Below are positions 1-8,278 of a DNA stretch of 37,647 nucleotides, piece after piece. The stretch is from positions 1 to 37,647 of the forward strand of contig JAJFKN010000043.1 of NCBI GenBank assembly GCA_021773195.1. The letters are read 5' to 3'. How positions within the stretch are numbered: the stretch's first letter is position 1; every line of letters begins with the position of its first letter. A model generated the notes under the pieces. That model worked only from the letters and a program-made list of their open reading frames with translations. It was not told where the DNA came from and did no database searches. A program made the position numbers and the translations under genes. The stretch comes from Gammaproteobacteria bacterium. GTDB taxonomy: Bacteria; Pseudomonadota; Gammaproteobacteria; JAKBBU01.

Positions 1-30
1 CCCCGGAATGGCTCCGCCATCCGGGGTGAC
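1..30 (+). repeat. Solo palindromic repeat inside dnaX, copy A
   Basis: The hairpin has outer stem CCCCGGA/TCCGGGG, a bulged A, inner stem TGGC/GCCA and loop TCC, followed by GTGAC. It is identical to bases 109-138. It starts at the window edge, so the element may extend further left. It lies in the open dnaX frame and encodes PRNGSAIRGD. Confidence 0.85.
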
Positions 31-537
31 GTTGGAGAAAACTCTAGAGAAACACCCAGCGCTGGAGCCCAGAGGCCCCAGGAAAGCGCAGAGGCAAGTT
101 CTTCTGGACCCCGGAATGGCTCCGCCATCCGGGGTGACATGAGTGAAATTCCTCGAGGCGAATTAAATTGGGCAGACTTGGTAAAACAATTAAAACTCAC
201 AGGTGCAACAGCGCTATTGGCTCAACAATGCGCCTTAAGAAGTTTTTCTAACCAACTGATTAACCTGGATTTATCACCAAATCAAGGGCCTCTTTTGAAC
301 CCTCAAACCCAGGGCAAGCTACAAGCCGCCCTGAGAGCCCAATTGGGTCCATCCACCAAACTCATCATTGAGGTAGCTGAACCTCAAGAAGAAACACCAG
401 CTGCTTTGCAAGCTATTGAAAAACAAAAGAATCATGCTCAAGCCGTGGAAAATATCCAAAATGATCCCCATGTTCAGCAAATTTCTGAGCTTTTTTCTGC
501 CAAAATAGACCCAAATTCCATAGAATCCATTGACTAG
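1..537 (+). CDS. dnaX: DNA polymerase III tau subunit, C-terminal part (5' end outside window)
   Basis: The visible 178 residues match the C-terminal domain of DnaX/tau, which binds the polymerase III alpha subunit at the replisome. The domain runs from about codon 52 (GELNWADLVKQL) through a beta-strand/helix pattern to the tail HVQQISELFSAKIDPNSIESID, in the same order as the end of E. coli DnaX. The first ATG in view is at 139, but the frame is open back to base 1 with no stop, so 139 is not the gene start. Codons 1-46 encode a low-complexity linker rich in Ser, Gly, Ala and Glu, and they contain two exact 30-base copies of a palindromic repeat that are translated in frame as PRNGSAIRGD. 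ybaB and recR follow on the same strand, the usual dnaX-ybaB-recR order. The tau C-terminal assignment is strong. The upstream ATPase domains are outside the window. Confidence 0.85.
   Translation, partial: PRNGSAIRGDVGENSRETPSAGAQRPQESAEASSSGPRNGSAIRGDMSEIPRGELNWADLVKQLKLTGATALLAQQCALRSFSNQLINLDLSPNQGPLLNPQTQGKLQAALRAQLGPSTKLIIEVAEPQEETPAALQAIEKQKNHAQAVENIQNDPHVQQISELFSAKIDPNSIESID
109..138 (+). repeat. Solo palindromic repeat inside dnaX, copy B
   Basis: This is an exact 30-base copy of bases 1-30, displaced by 108 bases (36 codons), so both copies are read in the same frame. It is preceded by GGA, as is the copy at 30011. The conserved tau C-terminal domain begins within about six codons after it, so the repeat sits in the linker and not in a folded domain. 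Confidence 0.88.
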
Positions 538-611
538 TGATTGATTTTGAAGGATAATGATTTGTTCAAAATATCTACAAACCCATCTCACAATTAAAGG
601 TACCTTTAAAT

Positions 612-962
612 ATGAACATGAAAGACAATTTAGAAAACCTCATGCAACAAGCCCAACAAGTTCAACAGGACATGCAAAAGATTCAAGAAGAATTGACCAG
701 CATGGAAATTGAAGCTGATGCTGGCGCTGGCGCTGTGAGCGTTACCATGACCGGTCGTCACGATGTACGTCGTGTTTCCATCAACGACGAAAACCTCTTA
801 CAAGTTTCTGAGAAAGAAATGTTGGAAGCCTTGCTTGCGGCGGCTGTCAATGCTGCTAACAAGAAGGTAGAATCTGCTGCTACGAACCGCATGTCAGATT
901 TCACCAAGGGTTTAGGCCTACCTACGGATATGAATTTACCCACGGGTCAAGATACTGAATAA
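612..962 (+). CDS. ybaB: YbaB/EbfC family nucleoid-associated protein
   Basis: YbaB proteins are small dimeric DNA-binding proteins that coat the nucleoid. They are commonly encoded between dnaX and recR, as here. At 116 residues the length is close to the E. coli protein (109). The N-terminal half is a Gln-rich amphipathic helix (about residues 5-32, [18 protein letters not shown]). The family core follows, with [20 protein letters not shown] at about 38-57, a second long helix and a Gly/Pro-rich tail. The ATG at 612 has AAAGG about ten bases upstream; the in-frame ATG at 618 is an alternative. A strong hairpin (984-1008) separates it from recR, so recR expression may be partly attenuated. 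Confidence 0.93.
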   Translation: MNMKDNLENLMQQAQQVQQDMQKIQEELTSMEIEADAGAGAVSVTMTGRHDVRRVSINDENLLQVSEKEMLEALLAAAVNAANKKVESAATNRMSDFTKGLGLPTDMNLPTGQDTE

Positions 963-983
963 TCCTGACTTCTAGGGATTTCG

Positions 984-1013
984 TTGAGCACCCACCTTGG
1001 GTGCTCAATTTAT
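984..1013 (+). terminator. Hairpin between ybaB and recR, terminator or attenuator
   Basis: TTGAGCACCC (984-993) pairs perfectly with GGGTGCTCAA (999-1008) over a five-base loop and is followed by TTTATT. The T-run is short, so partial termination is more likely than a full stop. The recR ribosome site begins only about nine bases further on. Confidence 0.6.
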
Positions 1014-1030
1014 TACAGGGACGATATAAC

Positions 1031-1633
1031 GTGATTTTCAGCCCTCTCATCGATAATCTCATTGAAGCTTTCTGCTGTCTGCCTGGAGTGGGTCGAAAAT
1101 CTGCTCAACGTATGGCCTTCCACTTACTAGAAAGAGACCGCCCCGGCGCTGAACATTTAGCTAATAGCCTCCTGCAAGCGGCTTCTCAAGTCGCTCACTG
1201 TCAACGTTGTCGTAATTTATCAGAGCAATCCATTTGCCATCTTTGCTTAACCACCTCCCGCCATAGTCATCAACTATGCATTGTGGAATCCCCCGCCGAT
1301 GTGGCTGCCATTGAACAAACCAGCAGTTTTCGTGGCTATTACTTTGTGCTCATGGGACGGCTTTCGCCCCTAGATGGTGTTGGCCCTGAAGCCTTAGGAA
1401 TGGACCAATTATCCAAACGTTTGGATGAAGGGGAAGTCACCGAAGTCATCCTGGCCACTAATCCTACAGTGGAAGGGGAAGCCACAGCACACTATATTGC
1501 CAACCTCAGCAAACCTTACCAAATACATGTAACCCGCATCGCTCATGGTGTTCCATTAGGCGGCGAATTAGAATATATTGACGGCGGTACATTAGCTCAC
1601 GCTTTCACTGGGCGCATGGCAATGGAAGACTAA
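1031..1633 (+). CDS. recR: Recombination mediator protein RecR
   Basis: RecR works with RecO (and RecF) to load RecA on SSB-coated single-stranded DNA at gaps. The 200-residue product matches the usual length (E. coli 201). From the N-terminus: helix-hairpin-helix [14 protein letters not shown] (about 17-30), a four-cysteine zinc site C57-x2-C60-x8-C69-x2-C72, then the Toprim domain starting at [14 protein letters not shown] and including [16 protein letters not shown], and the C-terminal tail ending GRMAMED. I chose GTG 1031 because AGGGA lies at 1017-1021 and the product then starts [13 protein letters not shown], as in other RecR proteins. The longer frame from GTG 1001 would begin inside the 984-1008 hairpin. 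A composite palindromic repeat follows eight bases after the stop. Confidence 0.95.
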   Translation: MIFSPLIDNLIEAFCCLPGVGRKSAQRMAFHLLERDRPGAEHLANSLLQAASQVAHCQRCRNLSEQSICHLCLTTSRHSHQLCIVESPADVAAIEQTSSFRGYYFVLMGRLSPLDGVGPEALGMDQLSKRLDEGEVTEVILATNPTVEGEATAHYIANLSKPYQIHVTRIAHGVPLGGELEYIDGGTLAHAFTGRMAMED

Positions 1634-1641
1634 GACGGCAA

Positions 1642-1741
1642 CGTCATCCCGACGAAGGCCGGGATCCAGTCTAAACAAGCGTTCCAGCAAAGCTGGAACA
1701 ACTAATCTGACTGGATTCCGTCGTCAAGCAACGGAATGACG
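1642..1741. repeat. Composite palindromic repeat, copy 1 (100 bp)
   Basis: The ends are near-perfect inverted repeats, CGTCATCCC (1642-1650) and GGAATGACG (1733-1741). Inside are a left hairpin (ATCCCG/CGGGAT), an inner stem ATCCAGTC (1664-1671) with GACTGGAT (1709-1716), a perfect central hairpin GTTCCAGC-AAA-GCTGGAAC (1681-1699) and a right hairpin ATTCCGT/ACGGAAT. Folded, this gives a four-arm cloverleaf-like cruciform. It fills most of the recR-sspA gap. It is homologous in layout and partly in sequence to 31361-31496. Confidence 0.85.
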
Positions 1742-1882
1742 GGCTTCGCGCAGGGACGAGGGGCTCGGATGCAGCGTTCCTGCCGCATACGGTTTTTGAA
1801 AAGGCTCACGATTCCATCGCTGCAGACGAAATTAAACTCAGGCATATTAAATAATACAGGCAAGCAACAGAAGGAACAAACC

Positions 1883-2533
1883 ATGATTCTATACGGCATC
1901 TCTCCCTCACCTTTCGTACGCAAAGTGCGGGTATTAATGGATATTAAAGGCATCAACTATGAACTAGAGCCCGTCATCCCCATGAACGTAAGCGATGAAT
2001 ATAAAAAAATGCATCCCTTAGGCAAAATTCCCGTACTAAAAGACGGTGATGTAATCATCCCCGATTCTTCTGCCATTTGCGCTTATCTGGAACGTAAAGT
2101 CCCCTCACCTGCACTTTACCCACAAGACGCCGCCGATTATGCCCGCGCTTTGTGGTTCGAAGAATACGCCGATACTAAGATGACGGAAGTTTTAGTGGGC
2201 AAAATCTTTTTTGCTAAATTAGTAGCACCTAAATTACTTGGCGCTGATTTTGATCAAGCGGCCTATGACAAAACCATCGATGAAGAATTACCCGCTATTT
2301 TTGATTATTTAGAAGATCAGGTACGCGGCAAAGAATTCCTCGTGGGCAATGCATTGAGTATCGCGGATATTTCCATCGCCAGTACTTTTGTTAACTTCAT
2401 GCATGCGGAAGAAGAAATCGATGATGCAAGATGGCCTCAGCTAGAGCATTACATTGAAAAGCATTTAAGCTCACCTGTGTTTGAAAAAATGATCGATGAT
2501 GATCATGCCTTCTGGGCCAGTAACGCCTTATAA
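1883..2533 (+). CDS. sspA: Stringent starvation protein A, GST-fold RNA polymerase-associated regulator
   Basis: SspA has a glutathione S-transferase fold but binds RNA polymerase, and it controls stationary-phase and virulence gene expression in related bacteria. The 216 residues fit the family (E. coli 212). The thioredoxin-like N-domain starts MILYGISPSPFVRKVRVLMD, carries the cis-proline segment GKIPVL (about 47-52) and the PDSSAICAYLERK helix. The all-alpha C-domain (about 88-210) includes the GST-like segment VGNALSIADISIAS. An ATG at 1736 is in frame, but that extension reads through repeat DNA and has no family similarity. The chosen ATG 1883 has AAGGA at about 1871-1875. The metallopeptidase gene starts 14 bases after the stop, so the two may be co-transcribed. 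No sspB is visible. Confidence 0.88.
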   Translation: MILYGISPSPFVRKVRVLMDIKGINYELEPVIPMNVSDEYKKMHPLGKIPVLKDGDVIIPDSSAICAYLERKVPSPALYPQDAADYARALWFEEYADTKMTEVLVGKIFFAKLVAPKLLGADFDQAAYDKTIDEELPAIFDYLEDQVRGKEFLVGNALSIADISIASTFVNFMHAEEEIDDARWPQLEHYIEKHLSSPVFEKMIDDDHAFWASNAL

Positions 2534-2547
2534 CTCCCGGGGTGGTC

Positions 2548-3273
2548 ATGGATACTGATATTACAGAATCTTGGCCACCGCCCCTGCGTCTACGTCGCAG
2601 TCTTAAAGCCAAATACCTACGCATCAGCATTTCCGCCACCAATGAGGTGGAATTAGTGGTGCCTCGCGGCGCCACCAAAGCCGATGCCTTAGATTTTTTA
2701 AATAGCAAAAAACCCTGGGTATTAAAACAATTAAAAAAGAATGCTGACAAAGTTATAGTGCCCCCACTACCTGAGCATCATTGGCCTTTCACATTAAACT
2801 TCCGCGCCTTAAATATGCGTTATGCCCTGCAATACAAAATCACCAGCGCCTCGCACATTCGCATTAGCATGGTGGATGAATATACCTTGATGATTTCGGG
2901 TCCCCTATTAGAACCTCAAGCCATTTTTCATGCCTTAAAAAAATGGGTGAAAAAACAAGGCCAATGGTATTTACCCATCATGCTCAATGAATTAAGCGTG
3001 CAAATAGGCTTAGGGTTCAGTGGTGTTAGCGTGCGCGGGCAAAAATCCCGTTGGGGCAGTTGCTCCAGTAAAGGCGCCATCAGCTTAAATTACAAATCTT
3101 TATTCTTGCCCAAAGCACTGTGCGAACATGTGATCATCCATGAATTATGCCATACGGTGCATTTGGATCACTCATCACGCTTTTGGGGATTGTTAACAGA
3201 ACATGACCCCAAGACCCAACTGCATCGTGAACAATTAAAACAAGGGGATCAATTTGTGCCGGGGTGGCTGTAG
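2548..3273 (+). CDS. YgjP/DUF45-type M48-like zinc metallopeptidase
   Basis: This is a predicted cytosolic zinc metallopeptidase of the YgjP-like (DUF45) group; the substrate is not known from the sequence. The 241-residue product has the family landmarks in order: RRSLKAKYLRISI near the start, the signature GQKSRWGSCSSKGAISLNY (about 168-186), the zinc motif HELCH (about 197-201) and a downstream DHSSRFW segment that would supply the third ligand region. GTG 2542 is a possible alternative start two codons upstream; ATG 2548 is preferred, with GGGGTGG just before it. The gene follows sspA closely and converges with the orphan gene on the other strand, whose stop lies three bases beyond this one. 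Confidence 0.85.
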   Translation: MDTDITESWPPPLRLRRSLKAKYLRISISATNEVELVVPRGATKADALDFLNSKKPWVLKQLKKNADKVIVPPLPEHHWPFTLNFRALNMRYALQYKITSASHIRISMVDEYTLMISGPLLEPQAIFHALKKWVKKQGQWYLPIMLNELSVQIGLGFSGVSVRGQKSRWGSCSSKGAISLNYKSLFLPKALCEHVIIHELCHTVHLDHSSRFWGLLTEHDPKTQLHREQLKQGDQFVPGWL

Positions 3274-3275
3274 GT

Positions 3276-5792
3276 CTATCCACGTCCTGTGGGGCTAGGG
3301 GTTCGAGAGCGCCCTTGGCAAGCTTCATAAACCTCTCCTAGCTTTTCATTCTGATAAAGATTTTTTGCAAAGCCCTTCACACTACCATATCTGCATACAG
3401 CGTTGATCAAGCGCAAGACTTCTTGATGATCGGTGATCCTAATGGCATGGGTGAATGTGCCATGTTCATTACTTATGTTTTCATCAACAGAGCCGAAGAC
3501 ATGACTCTTAAAACCAAGGACTGCCAGTAGCTTAGTCAACTTTTCAGCGTAATCGGCATGCTCACCTCGAAAAGAAATAGTCATACCATCCTCTTTATCC
3601 AACATGATAAATGGCAACGCTTGTTTTGCTTGCAAGGTTTCTTCACTGGGTCCGCCGGATAGCAAACCCATTAATGTGGCGCCTAATTGAACCCGTATAT
3701 TTTCACTATGGCGGAAAAAATGCATTGCTTGGGGCACTACAGCGCCATGGTCCACACAAACAGACTGTATATGACGCAATGCCATCATCACAGGTTGAGT
3801 AACTGTAATGACTTTCTTTTTGATATTGACCTCAATAAAGCGTTCAAGGTAATGATAAATAGCCGTAGGATCATCGGGACATTCACCCTCTTGCCAGAAT
3901 TGAATTAATTTCTTCAGCAATGGCACATCGGGGCCAGATTTAAACATGCCACGTAAGCGCCCCTGGGATTGAGATAATTCAGATAATAAAGGATTCAACA
4001 GAAAAATAATAAAGTTTTGTGTAAAGGGGTATTCTAAATAGCGCATATTTTTTAAAGGCTCAGGGGGTAATCGCCCAAAGGTTGGGATCACTGCCATCTT
4101 TTGTGCACAAAGATTCGTATTAATGTAAGGAATCATTAATTCCATAAACATGGCGCAGGCAACAGCTGGGTCCATGGATCCCGTCAACTGCATAGACCCT
4201 AGATAATACTCATTACCAAATCCACTATTACCATCCCATAAATGGCAAGCCATAAGGCCATCGTATTTTTTTCTGTTAATGGGCGCAAAAACGTTAGTTG
4301 TTCCAGCAAAGATAAGCGCTTTGGTTCGGCCCACCACAGACTCTAGATTATCACTCTCAAGATAACTGTGCCTTTGTGTTGTCTCAGGGTTATGAAAATA
4401 GGTTAATTCAACGCCGGCAATGCGTGAACAATCACACTCTCGTAGTACTTCACCAATCACTTCCAGGGTGATTTGTGCTTGCAATGCTTGATCCAAAGCC
4501 CATTGTCCCAGGCCAACACCGCCTAGGCGTAATAGGACTTTTTTCTTACCCTGCATTTCAGCCCGCGCTTGGGCTTCACGAATTATCATGGCATAAGCCA
4601 TTTTTTGTCGGATACGAAACACATCTTGATTGATGATATGCTTACCCGCCTTATTTTCTTTTTGCCCAAGTATCCTTTCACTATAAATAGAACCGTAAAC
4701 ATTTCCACTGCAATGCCTCACATCGCGCCTGCCACTCACTTCGGAAGGCACGGCTTCAGATGCTGTTGATTCAGCCGTACCAGCGGTGCTGGCTGCAGGC
4801 ATTAATTGACGTTGCGCTTCATCATAAGTTGGGAAGTAATAACCGTGCCTATCTCGCGGTAAGCGAGCGCCTAAACCAGCATAGAAATCCGCAAACAAAC
4901 GCAGTATCAGGGTTTCTTCATTGGCCATGTCAGCATCCTTACCATAACCATTTTCTGTGGTATTTTGTTTTCGGGTGATCTTAATAAAGCGTGCTTCATT
5001 CTGTCCTTCCTTTTCAGCCCGCTGACCCACCACGGAAATCACCGTTGCTCTCTTTTCATAACTGTCTTTTTTGCCTGGATTACCTTTATTGCCTATATCT
5101 CCATCGTTAATACAACTGGTTGCTGTGGACAACCCCAAAAAAGAAGACAACAAACGCTCATGGGGGGTTAAATAATCTGCCATGACGAAAGGCGCTTGCT
5201 CCCCTGGTTTGCCAATGGTTTCAAATGCCGCTTGACCGCTTCTTGCTTGTATTTCCTCATTAGTTTGATCTCTCCCATCCCTTAACTTTAATTCGCCGTG
5301 AGCTGAAAATGTAATGGGGCGCTGCGTCAATAGTCGATTAATGAAGGCTTCTATGGACATGTTGGCATAAAATGCCTTTTCAATAGGGGAACCACGCTTT
5401 AGTTTTAACACAAGAAAACGTTGGAAGAGTTGAGTGGCTTCCTTGGGAGCAATAATGCGACTGCCCTTGGCATCAGCCTCAATCATATCCCGAACAGTCT
5501 TGTTGCGAGCATAGACATTTAGTCGATTGGCTTGTGTATGAAAAGGAATCCTCTCATCAAAATCTGTAGAGTTATCCAGAAGTGTTTGTGCTGTGAAGGG
5601 TTGTTCTGGTGTCAATTCTTCTGAAGCCACAACCTCTGATGCTGTAGTGGCCGATGCTGCCTCTTGCATAATGGGTGGCACGCCCTCGCCAGCTTCAGCC
5701 TTCGCCTTAGCCTCAAGGTAATCCCCATCTAGACTATCCCCCATGGGTGGTTCTTCAAAATTCCCACTGCCATCGTCGTCATGACGCCACAT
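3276..5792 (-). CDS. Large orphan protein of unknown function (838 aa), possible secreted effector
   Basis: I do not recognise this protein. Residues 1-75 are acidic and Ala/Glu-rich and look disordered. The middle (about 80-400) is mixed and soluble-looking. A Gly-rich segment, LLRLGGVGLGQWALDQA, lies at about residues 420-436. A distinctive stretch, HLWDGNSGFGNEYYLGS, followed by TGSMDPAVACAMF, lies at about 510-545. The C-terminal third is helical. There is no signal peptide or membrane segment. ATG 5792 is preceded by AGGTAGGG, a good ribosome site. The last residues (RSRTPSPTGRG) run into intergenic-looking sequence and may be a non-native extension. Size, acidic disordered start and lack of operon partners fit a secreted effector in a host-associated gammaproteobacterium, but that is inference. 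It is a single undamaged frame. Confidence 0.75.
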   Translation of the reverse strand: MWRHDDDGSGNFEEPPMGDSLDGDYLEAKAKAEAGEGVPPIMQEAASATTASEVVASEELTPEQPFTAQTLLDNSTDFDERIPFHTQANRLNVYARNKTVRDMIEADAKGSRIIAPKEATQLFQRFLVLKLKRGSPIEKAFYANMSIEAFINRLLTQRPITFSAHGELKLRDGRDQTNEEIQARSGQAAFETIGKPGEQAPFVMADYLTPHERLLSSFLGLSTATSCINDGDIGNKGNPGKKDSYEKRATVISVVGQRAEKEGQNEARFIKITRKQNTTENGYGKDADMANEETLILRLFADFYAGLGARLPRDRHGYYFPTYDEAQRQLMPAASTAGTAESTASEAVPSEVSGRRDVRHCSGNVYGSIYSERILGQKENKAGKHIINQDVFRIRQKMAYAMIIREAQARAEMQGKKKVLLRLGGVGLGQWALDQALQAQITLEVIGEVLRECDCSRIAGVELTYFHNPETTQRHSYLESDNLESVVGRTKALIFAGTTNVFAPINRKKYDGLMACHLWDGNSGFGNEYYLGSMQLTGSMDPAVACAMFMELMIPYINTNLCAQKMAVIPTFGRLPPEPLKNMRYLEYPFTQNFIIFLLNPLLSELSQSQGRLRGMFKSGPDVPLLKKLIQFWQEGECPDDPTAIYHYLERFIEVNIKKKVITVTQPVMMALRHIQSVCVDHGAVVPQAMHFFRHSENIRVQLGATLMGLLSGGPSEETLQAKQALPFIMLDKEDGMTISFRGEHADYAEKLTKLLAVLGFKSHVFGSVDENISNEHGTFTHAIRITDHQEVLRLINAVCRYGSVKGFAKNLYQNEKLGEVYEACQGRSRTPSPTGRG

Positions 5793-5885
5793 AGCTAACC
5801 CTACCTTTATTTATACAGCTGACTAATATATTAGCAGAACATAAGGATTTATACCCTATTTGAGAATATTATTAAGGGTAAGTCA

Positions 5886-5946
5886 TTGATTAAAAGGCAT
5901 TATAAGCGGCAATGGGACACTCTAGAATGAGATGGTGAATATTATC
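5886..5946 (-). pseudogene. Decayed duplicate of the gcdH 3' end
   Basis: On the minus strand this stretch reads DNIHHLILECPIAAYNAF and a stop, matching the real GcdH tail at 8386-8446 (DNIQHLILGRYITGFNAF and a stop). The alignment has no gaps over about 61 bases, with roughly three quarters identity by eye, and the 17-base core TTGATTAAAAGGCATTA is identical. Upstream of the match the frame meets a stop (TAG), so only the gene end is present. The two copies are direct repeats about 2.5 kb apart and bracket the toxin-antitoxin pair and the broken gene. The remaining intergenic DNA between 5793 and 5998 shows nothing else I can support. Confidence 0.7.
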
Positions 5947-5998
5947 AACATCCTAATAAATTCAGAAGGTTAACTGGCTAGCACCATGGATATGCGGT

Positions 5999-6325
5999 TT
6001 ATTGCAGCACCAATACCTGGCGCAAACCGTCATCTAAAGCTGACATGTCTTGAGTGGACAAGTGCCCTGCCAAGTTTTTTAAGCGGCTTTTATCAACAGC
6101 TCTAATTTGATCGCAAACGGCCGCTACATTTTTACCGAGATAATCCACTGAGATGGTCAATGGGGGTCTTACTTTGGCAGCAGTGGAAAGTGGCACAACA
6201 ACCACGGTACGACGAGCTTGATTAATAGGCGTAGCACCAACTAAAACACATGGCCTGGATTTATTGATTTCTGAACCCTTAGATGGATTTAAATCAACCC
6301 AGTAAACATCACCACGTTTCATCAT
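5999..6325 (-). CDS. MazF/PemK-type mRNA interferase toxin
   Basis: MazF/PemK toxins cleave mRNA in a sequence-dependent way and are held inactive by a cognate antitoxin. The 108-residue product has the family pattern: MKRGDVYWVDLNPSKGSEINKSRPCVLV at the N-terminus, the conserved RPCVLV strand with its catalytic-region Arg, the VVVVPLSTAA segment, then CDQIRAVDKSRL and a C-terminal helix. It starts inside the end of the antitoxin gene (17-base overlap), the usual antitoxin-then-toxin order, which couples their translation. The first two codons are both ATG, so the start could be 6325 or 6322. No damage is visible, so it is probably functional. Confidence 0.9.
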   Translation of the reverse strand: MMKRGDVYWVDLNPSKGSEINKSRPCVLVGATPINQARRTVVVVPLSTAAKVRPPLTISVDYLGKNVAAVCDQIRAVDKSRLKNLAGHLSTQDMSALDDGLRQVLVLQ

Positions 6326-6542
6326 TTAATCCATCCCCCGCAGTGGAATCCCAATCTTCCATTTCTTTATTGAGTGCTTCATCCTTTTCAACAGCTACAG
6401 CACAATCATATAAAGCCTGTTCACGCTTATTAATTTCTTTCTCAATGAGAAAAGCAATGATCTTGCTACGCTGGCGCACGGGAATAATGGCTCGCATACG
6501 GAAAGCCAATTCGTCAGGAATGGAAATAAGCACCTTACTCAT
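6309..6542 (-). CDS. Ribbon-helix-helix antitoxin, partner of the MazF/PemK toxin
   Basis: The 77-residue protein has a short N-terminal beta strand and two helices of the ribbon-helix-helix type (MSKVLISIPDELAFRMRAII, then QRSKIIAFLIEKEINKRE), which would bind the operator DNA as a dimer. The acidic C-terminal tail (EMEDWDSTAGDGLNDETW) is the typical toxin-neutralising segment. ATG 6542 has AGGTGAT about six bases upstream. It lies directly after a good promoter that contains a perfect palindrome, so the pair is probably autoregulated. The identification rests on the fold pattern plus its position before the toxin. Confidence 0.85.
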   Translation of the reverse strand: MSKVLISIPDELAFRMRAIIPVRQRSKIIAFLIEKEINKREQALYDCAVAVEKDEALNKEMEDWDSTAGDGLNDETW

Positions 6543-6544
6543 AA

Positions 6545-6595
6545 ATCACCTATATATTGTATATACAGTATAGTATATATAGTAACGATTAGCAA
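6545..6595 (-). promoter_or_regulatory. Promoter and operator of the toxin-antitoxin operon
   Basis: Reading the minus strand there is TTGCTA (6590-6595), a 17-base spacer and TATACT (6567-6572), close to the sigma-70 consensus. The perfect palindrome TGTATATACA (6558-6567) overlaps the downstream edge of the -10 box, and the AT-rich stretch around it has further partial symmetry. The ribosome site AGGTGAT follows. The layout fits repression by the antitoxin or the toxin-antitoxin complex. Confidence 0.65.
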
Positions 6596-6628
6596 TATGC
6601 GGACTTATTTCTCTGCTAACTTATTGAT

Positions 6629-8278
6629 TTATCTTCTTCTATAACGCTTAGAGCCATCCTCGCCCGTCTGTCTATGGTGGTGTTGGTTTACCTCATCCTG
6701 GCCATCGGAGCCTGATGGAGCGGCTGCGCCAAAGGTAGAACTAGAAGTCCAAGCAGTATTACCCACATAACGGTCACCTTGTCTTCCGGCATCATTACGC
6801 TTCCGCTTCCCGCCTGCCTGTAGGCCTTCAGCATGAACTAACATCACTGCCGCTGGGGTACGTTGCAGAGCTGTACAGCTTGCACCACTCGTGGATGCAC
6901 TACTTGTGGCGGCCCTTGCTACTGGAGACACTGAATGCTCTTTATCAGAACTGTAAATTGCATTGAGTGCATCTACGGCAGCACGGTAAACTTTAACTTT
7001 TTCTTTATGAAAATCTCTTTCACATAACCGCCCCCTATTCAACTTATCCATAGAACGATGCAAAGCACTCATAATCTCATGCGCCTGCTCTCCCTGAACT
7101 TGTGACTTCACTTCGAGAAATAAATCTAAGGCAAGCCTATAATAAGATAAAGTCGTACCTATCAAATTATCATTCCAATGGTAAAAAACACCTATCCGTC
7201 TTGCCACTTCTGCCTGTTTACGTTTTGAGTCACCTTGCGCCTATTTATAGGCATCAAAGTAGATGGCCTCAATAGTTGCTAAGGTTGAATTGGGGAAGGA
7301 AGGCTTACCCTCAACTTCAAAAAACAAATCTCTCGGCTCTGCCGTCAAAGTTTGCTCCAAATAAAATATATCTTCTAATAAACACGAAACCATCATATGA
7401 CAACATTTTAATGCTTGGTACTCATCAATGGCTAATTCTAAAAATAAAACATTATTGCTCAACTTAAATAGGCTAAAATAACATGCAGCTTTGGTATCCT
7501 TAACAGACAAGTTCAATTCCTCTGCAAGAGGACATCTGGATGCCGATGCGATACGTTGGGCTTTATCCAGATAATGTAGCGCCTCTTTCATAACAGATTC
7601 GCTTCCTTTCTTAAGCGAGGCTTTAGCATAGGCTTCGTAGCAAGCCACAAATATTCATGCATGCTGTTCGCTTAGGCCCAGCTTTTCAATCTTATGCACA
7701 TAGGTTAAAGCTTTTTCCATATTGGCTAAACGGCCCTCATTGTCACTAAGAGGAAGGGCTGTTTTCATTTCCATGTAAATGGTAGCAAGAGTGTGATAGA
7801 ATGATGCCAGTTCCTCATCACCAACTCTCAAGGAACAGTTTTTTCTTATAAGCAATAGCTTTTCCATAGCGAGATTGACGTAGAGAGAGGATTCTAAGTT
7901 ATCACGAAATAGACAAACTATTTTTCTTAGTTCCCTTTCCCAATATTTTGTCAAAAACTGAACGTTCATTACTGCTGAACTTGGGCTAAGATTCACTGCC
8001 TTCTCTAAACAAGCTAAGCCAGCAACCAAGGTTGACAGTCGTTCATTATTCTCAAACTGATGGACGAAAATCAGCTTCTTATTATATAGATTTGCCCGTG
8101 CAGCATGAAACTCCGCTATTTCGTCTGAAGGAAAGAATCTGCTAACTTCTGCAAGCTCTGAGGCCAAGGTATTCGCTTCATTAATAAGAGCATCAACGCC
8201 TGGCACATCAATCCTGCGCACGGCATGTTTTTGTTTATGCATAAAAGCGTCAATATGATCAACATTAATTCTGTGCAT
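6629..8278 (-). pseudogene. Helical-repeat protein gene split by two in-frame stop codons
   Basis: Three consecutive open stretches (8278-7655, 7648-7241, 7207-6629) are all in the same frame and separated only by a TGA (7655-7657) and a TAG (7241-7243). Read through, they give one product of about 549 residues with no frameshift. ATG 8278 has GAGAAG upstream; the second and third pieces have only GTG codons available and no clear ribosome sites. Residues 1-380 are alpha-helical and TPR-like (for example EGRLANMEKALTYVHKIE and KEALHYLDKAQRIAS). The end is low-complexity and basic (GGKRKRND, KRYRRR). The TAG is followed at once by AQGDSKRKQAEVARRIG, plausible coding sequence. I take it as a recently inactivated gene. 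Stop readthrough is the alternative. Function unknown. Confidence 0.75.

Noticed and set aside
1001..1030. Upstream GTG start for recR
   Set aside because: The codon is in the right arm of the 984-1008 hairpin and the extra residues are absent from RecR proteins.
1736..1882. 49-codon N-terminal extension of sspA
   Set aside because: It starts in the composite repeat and has no GST-family similarity; ATG 1883 has a proper ribosome site.
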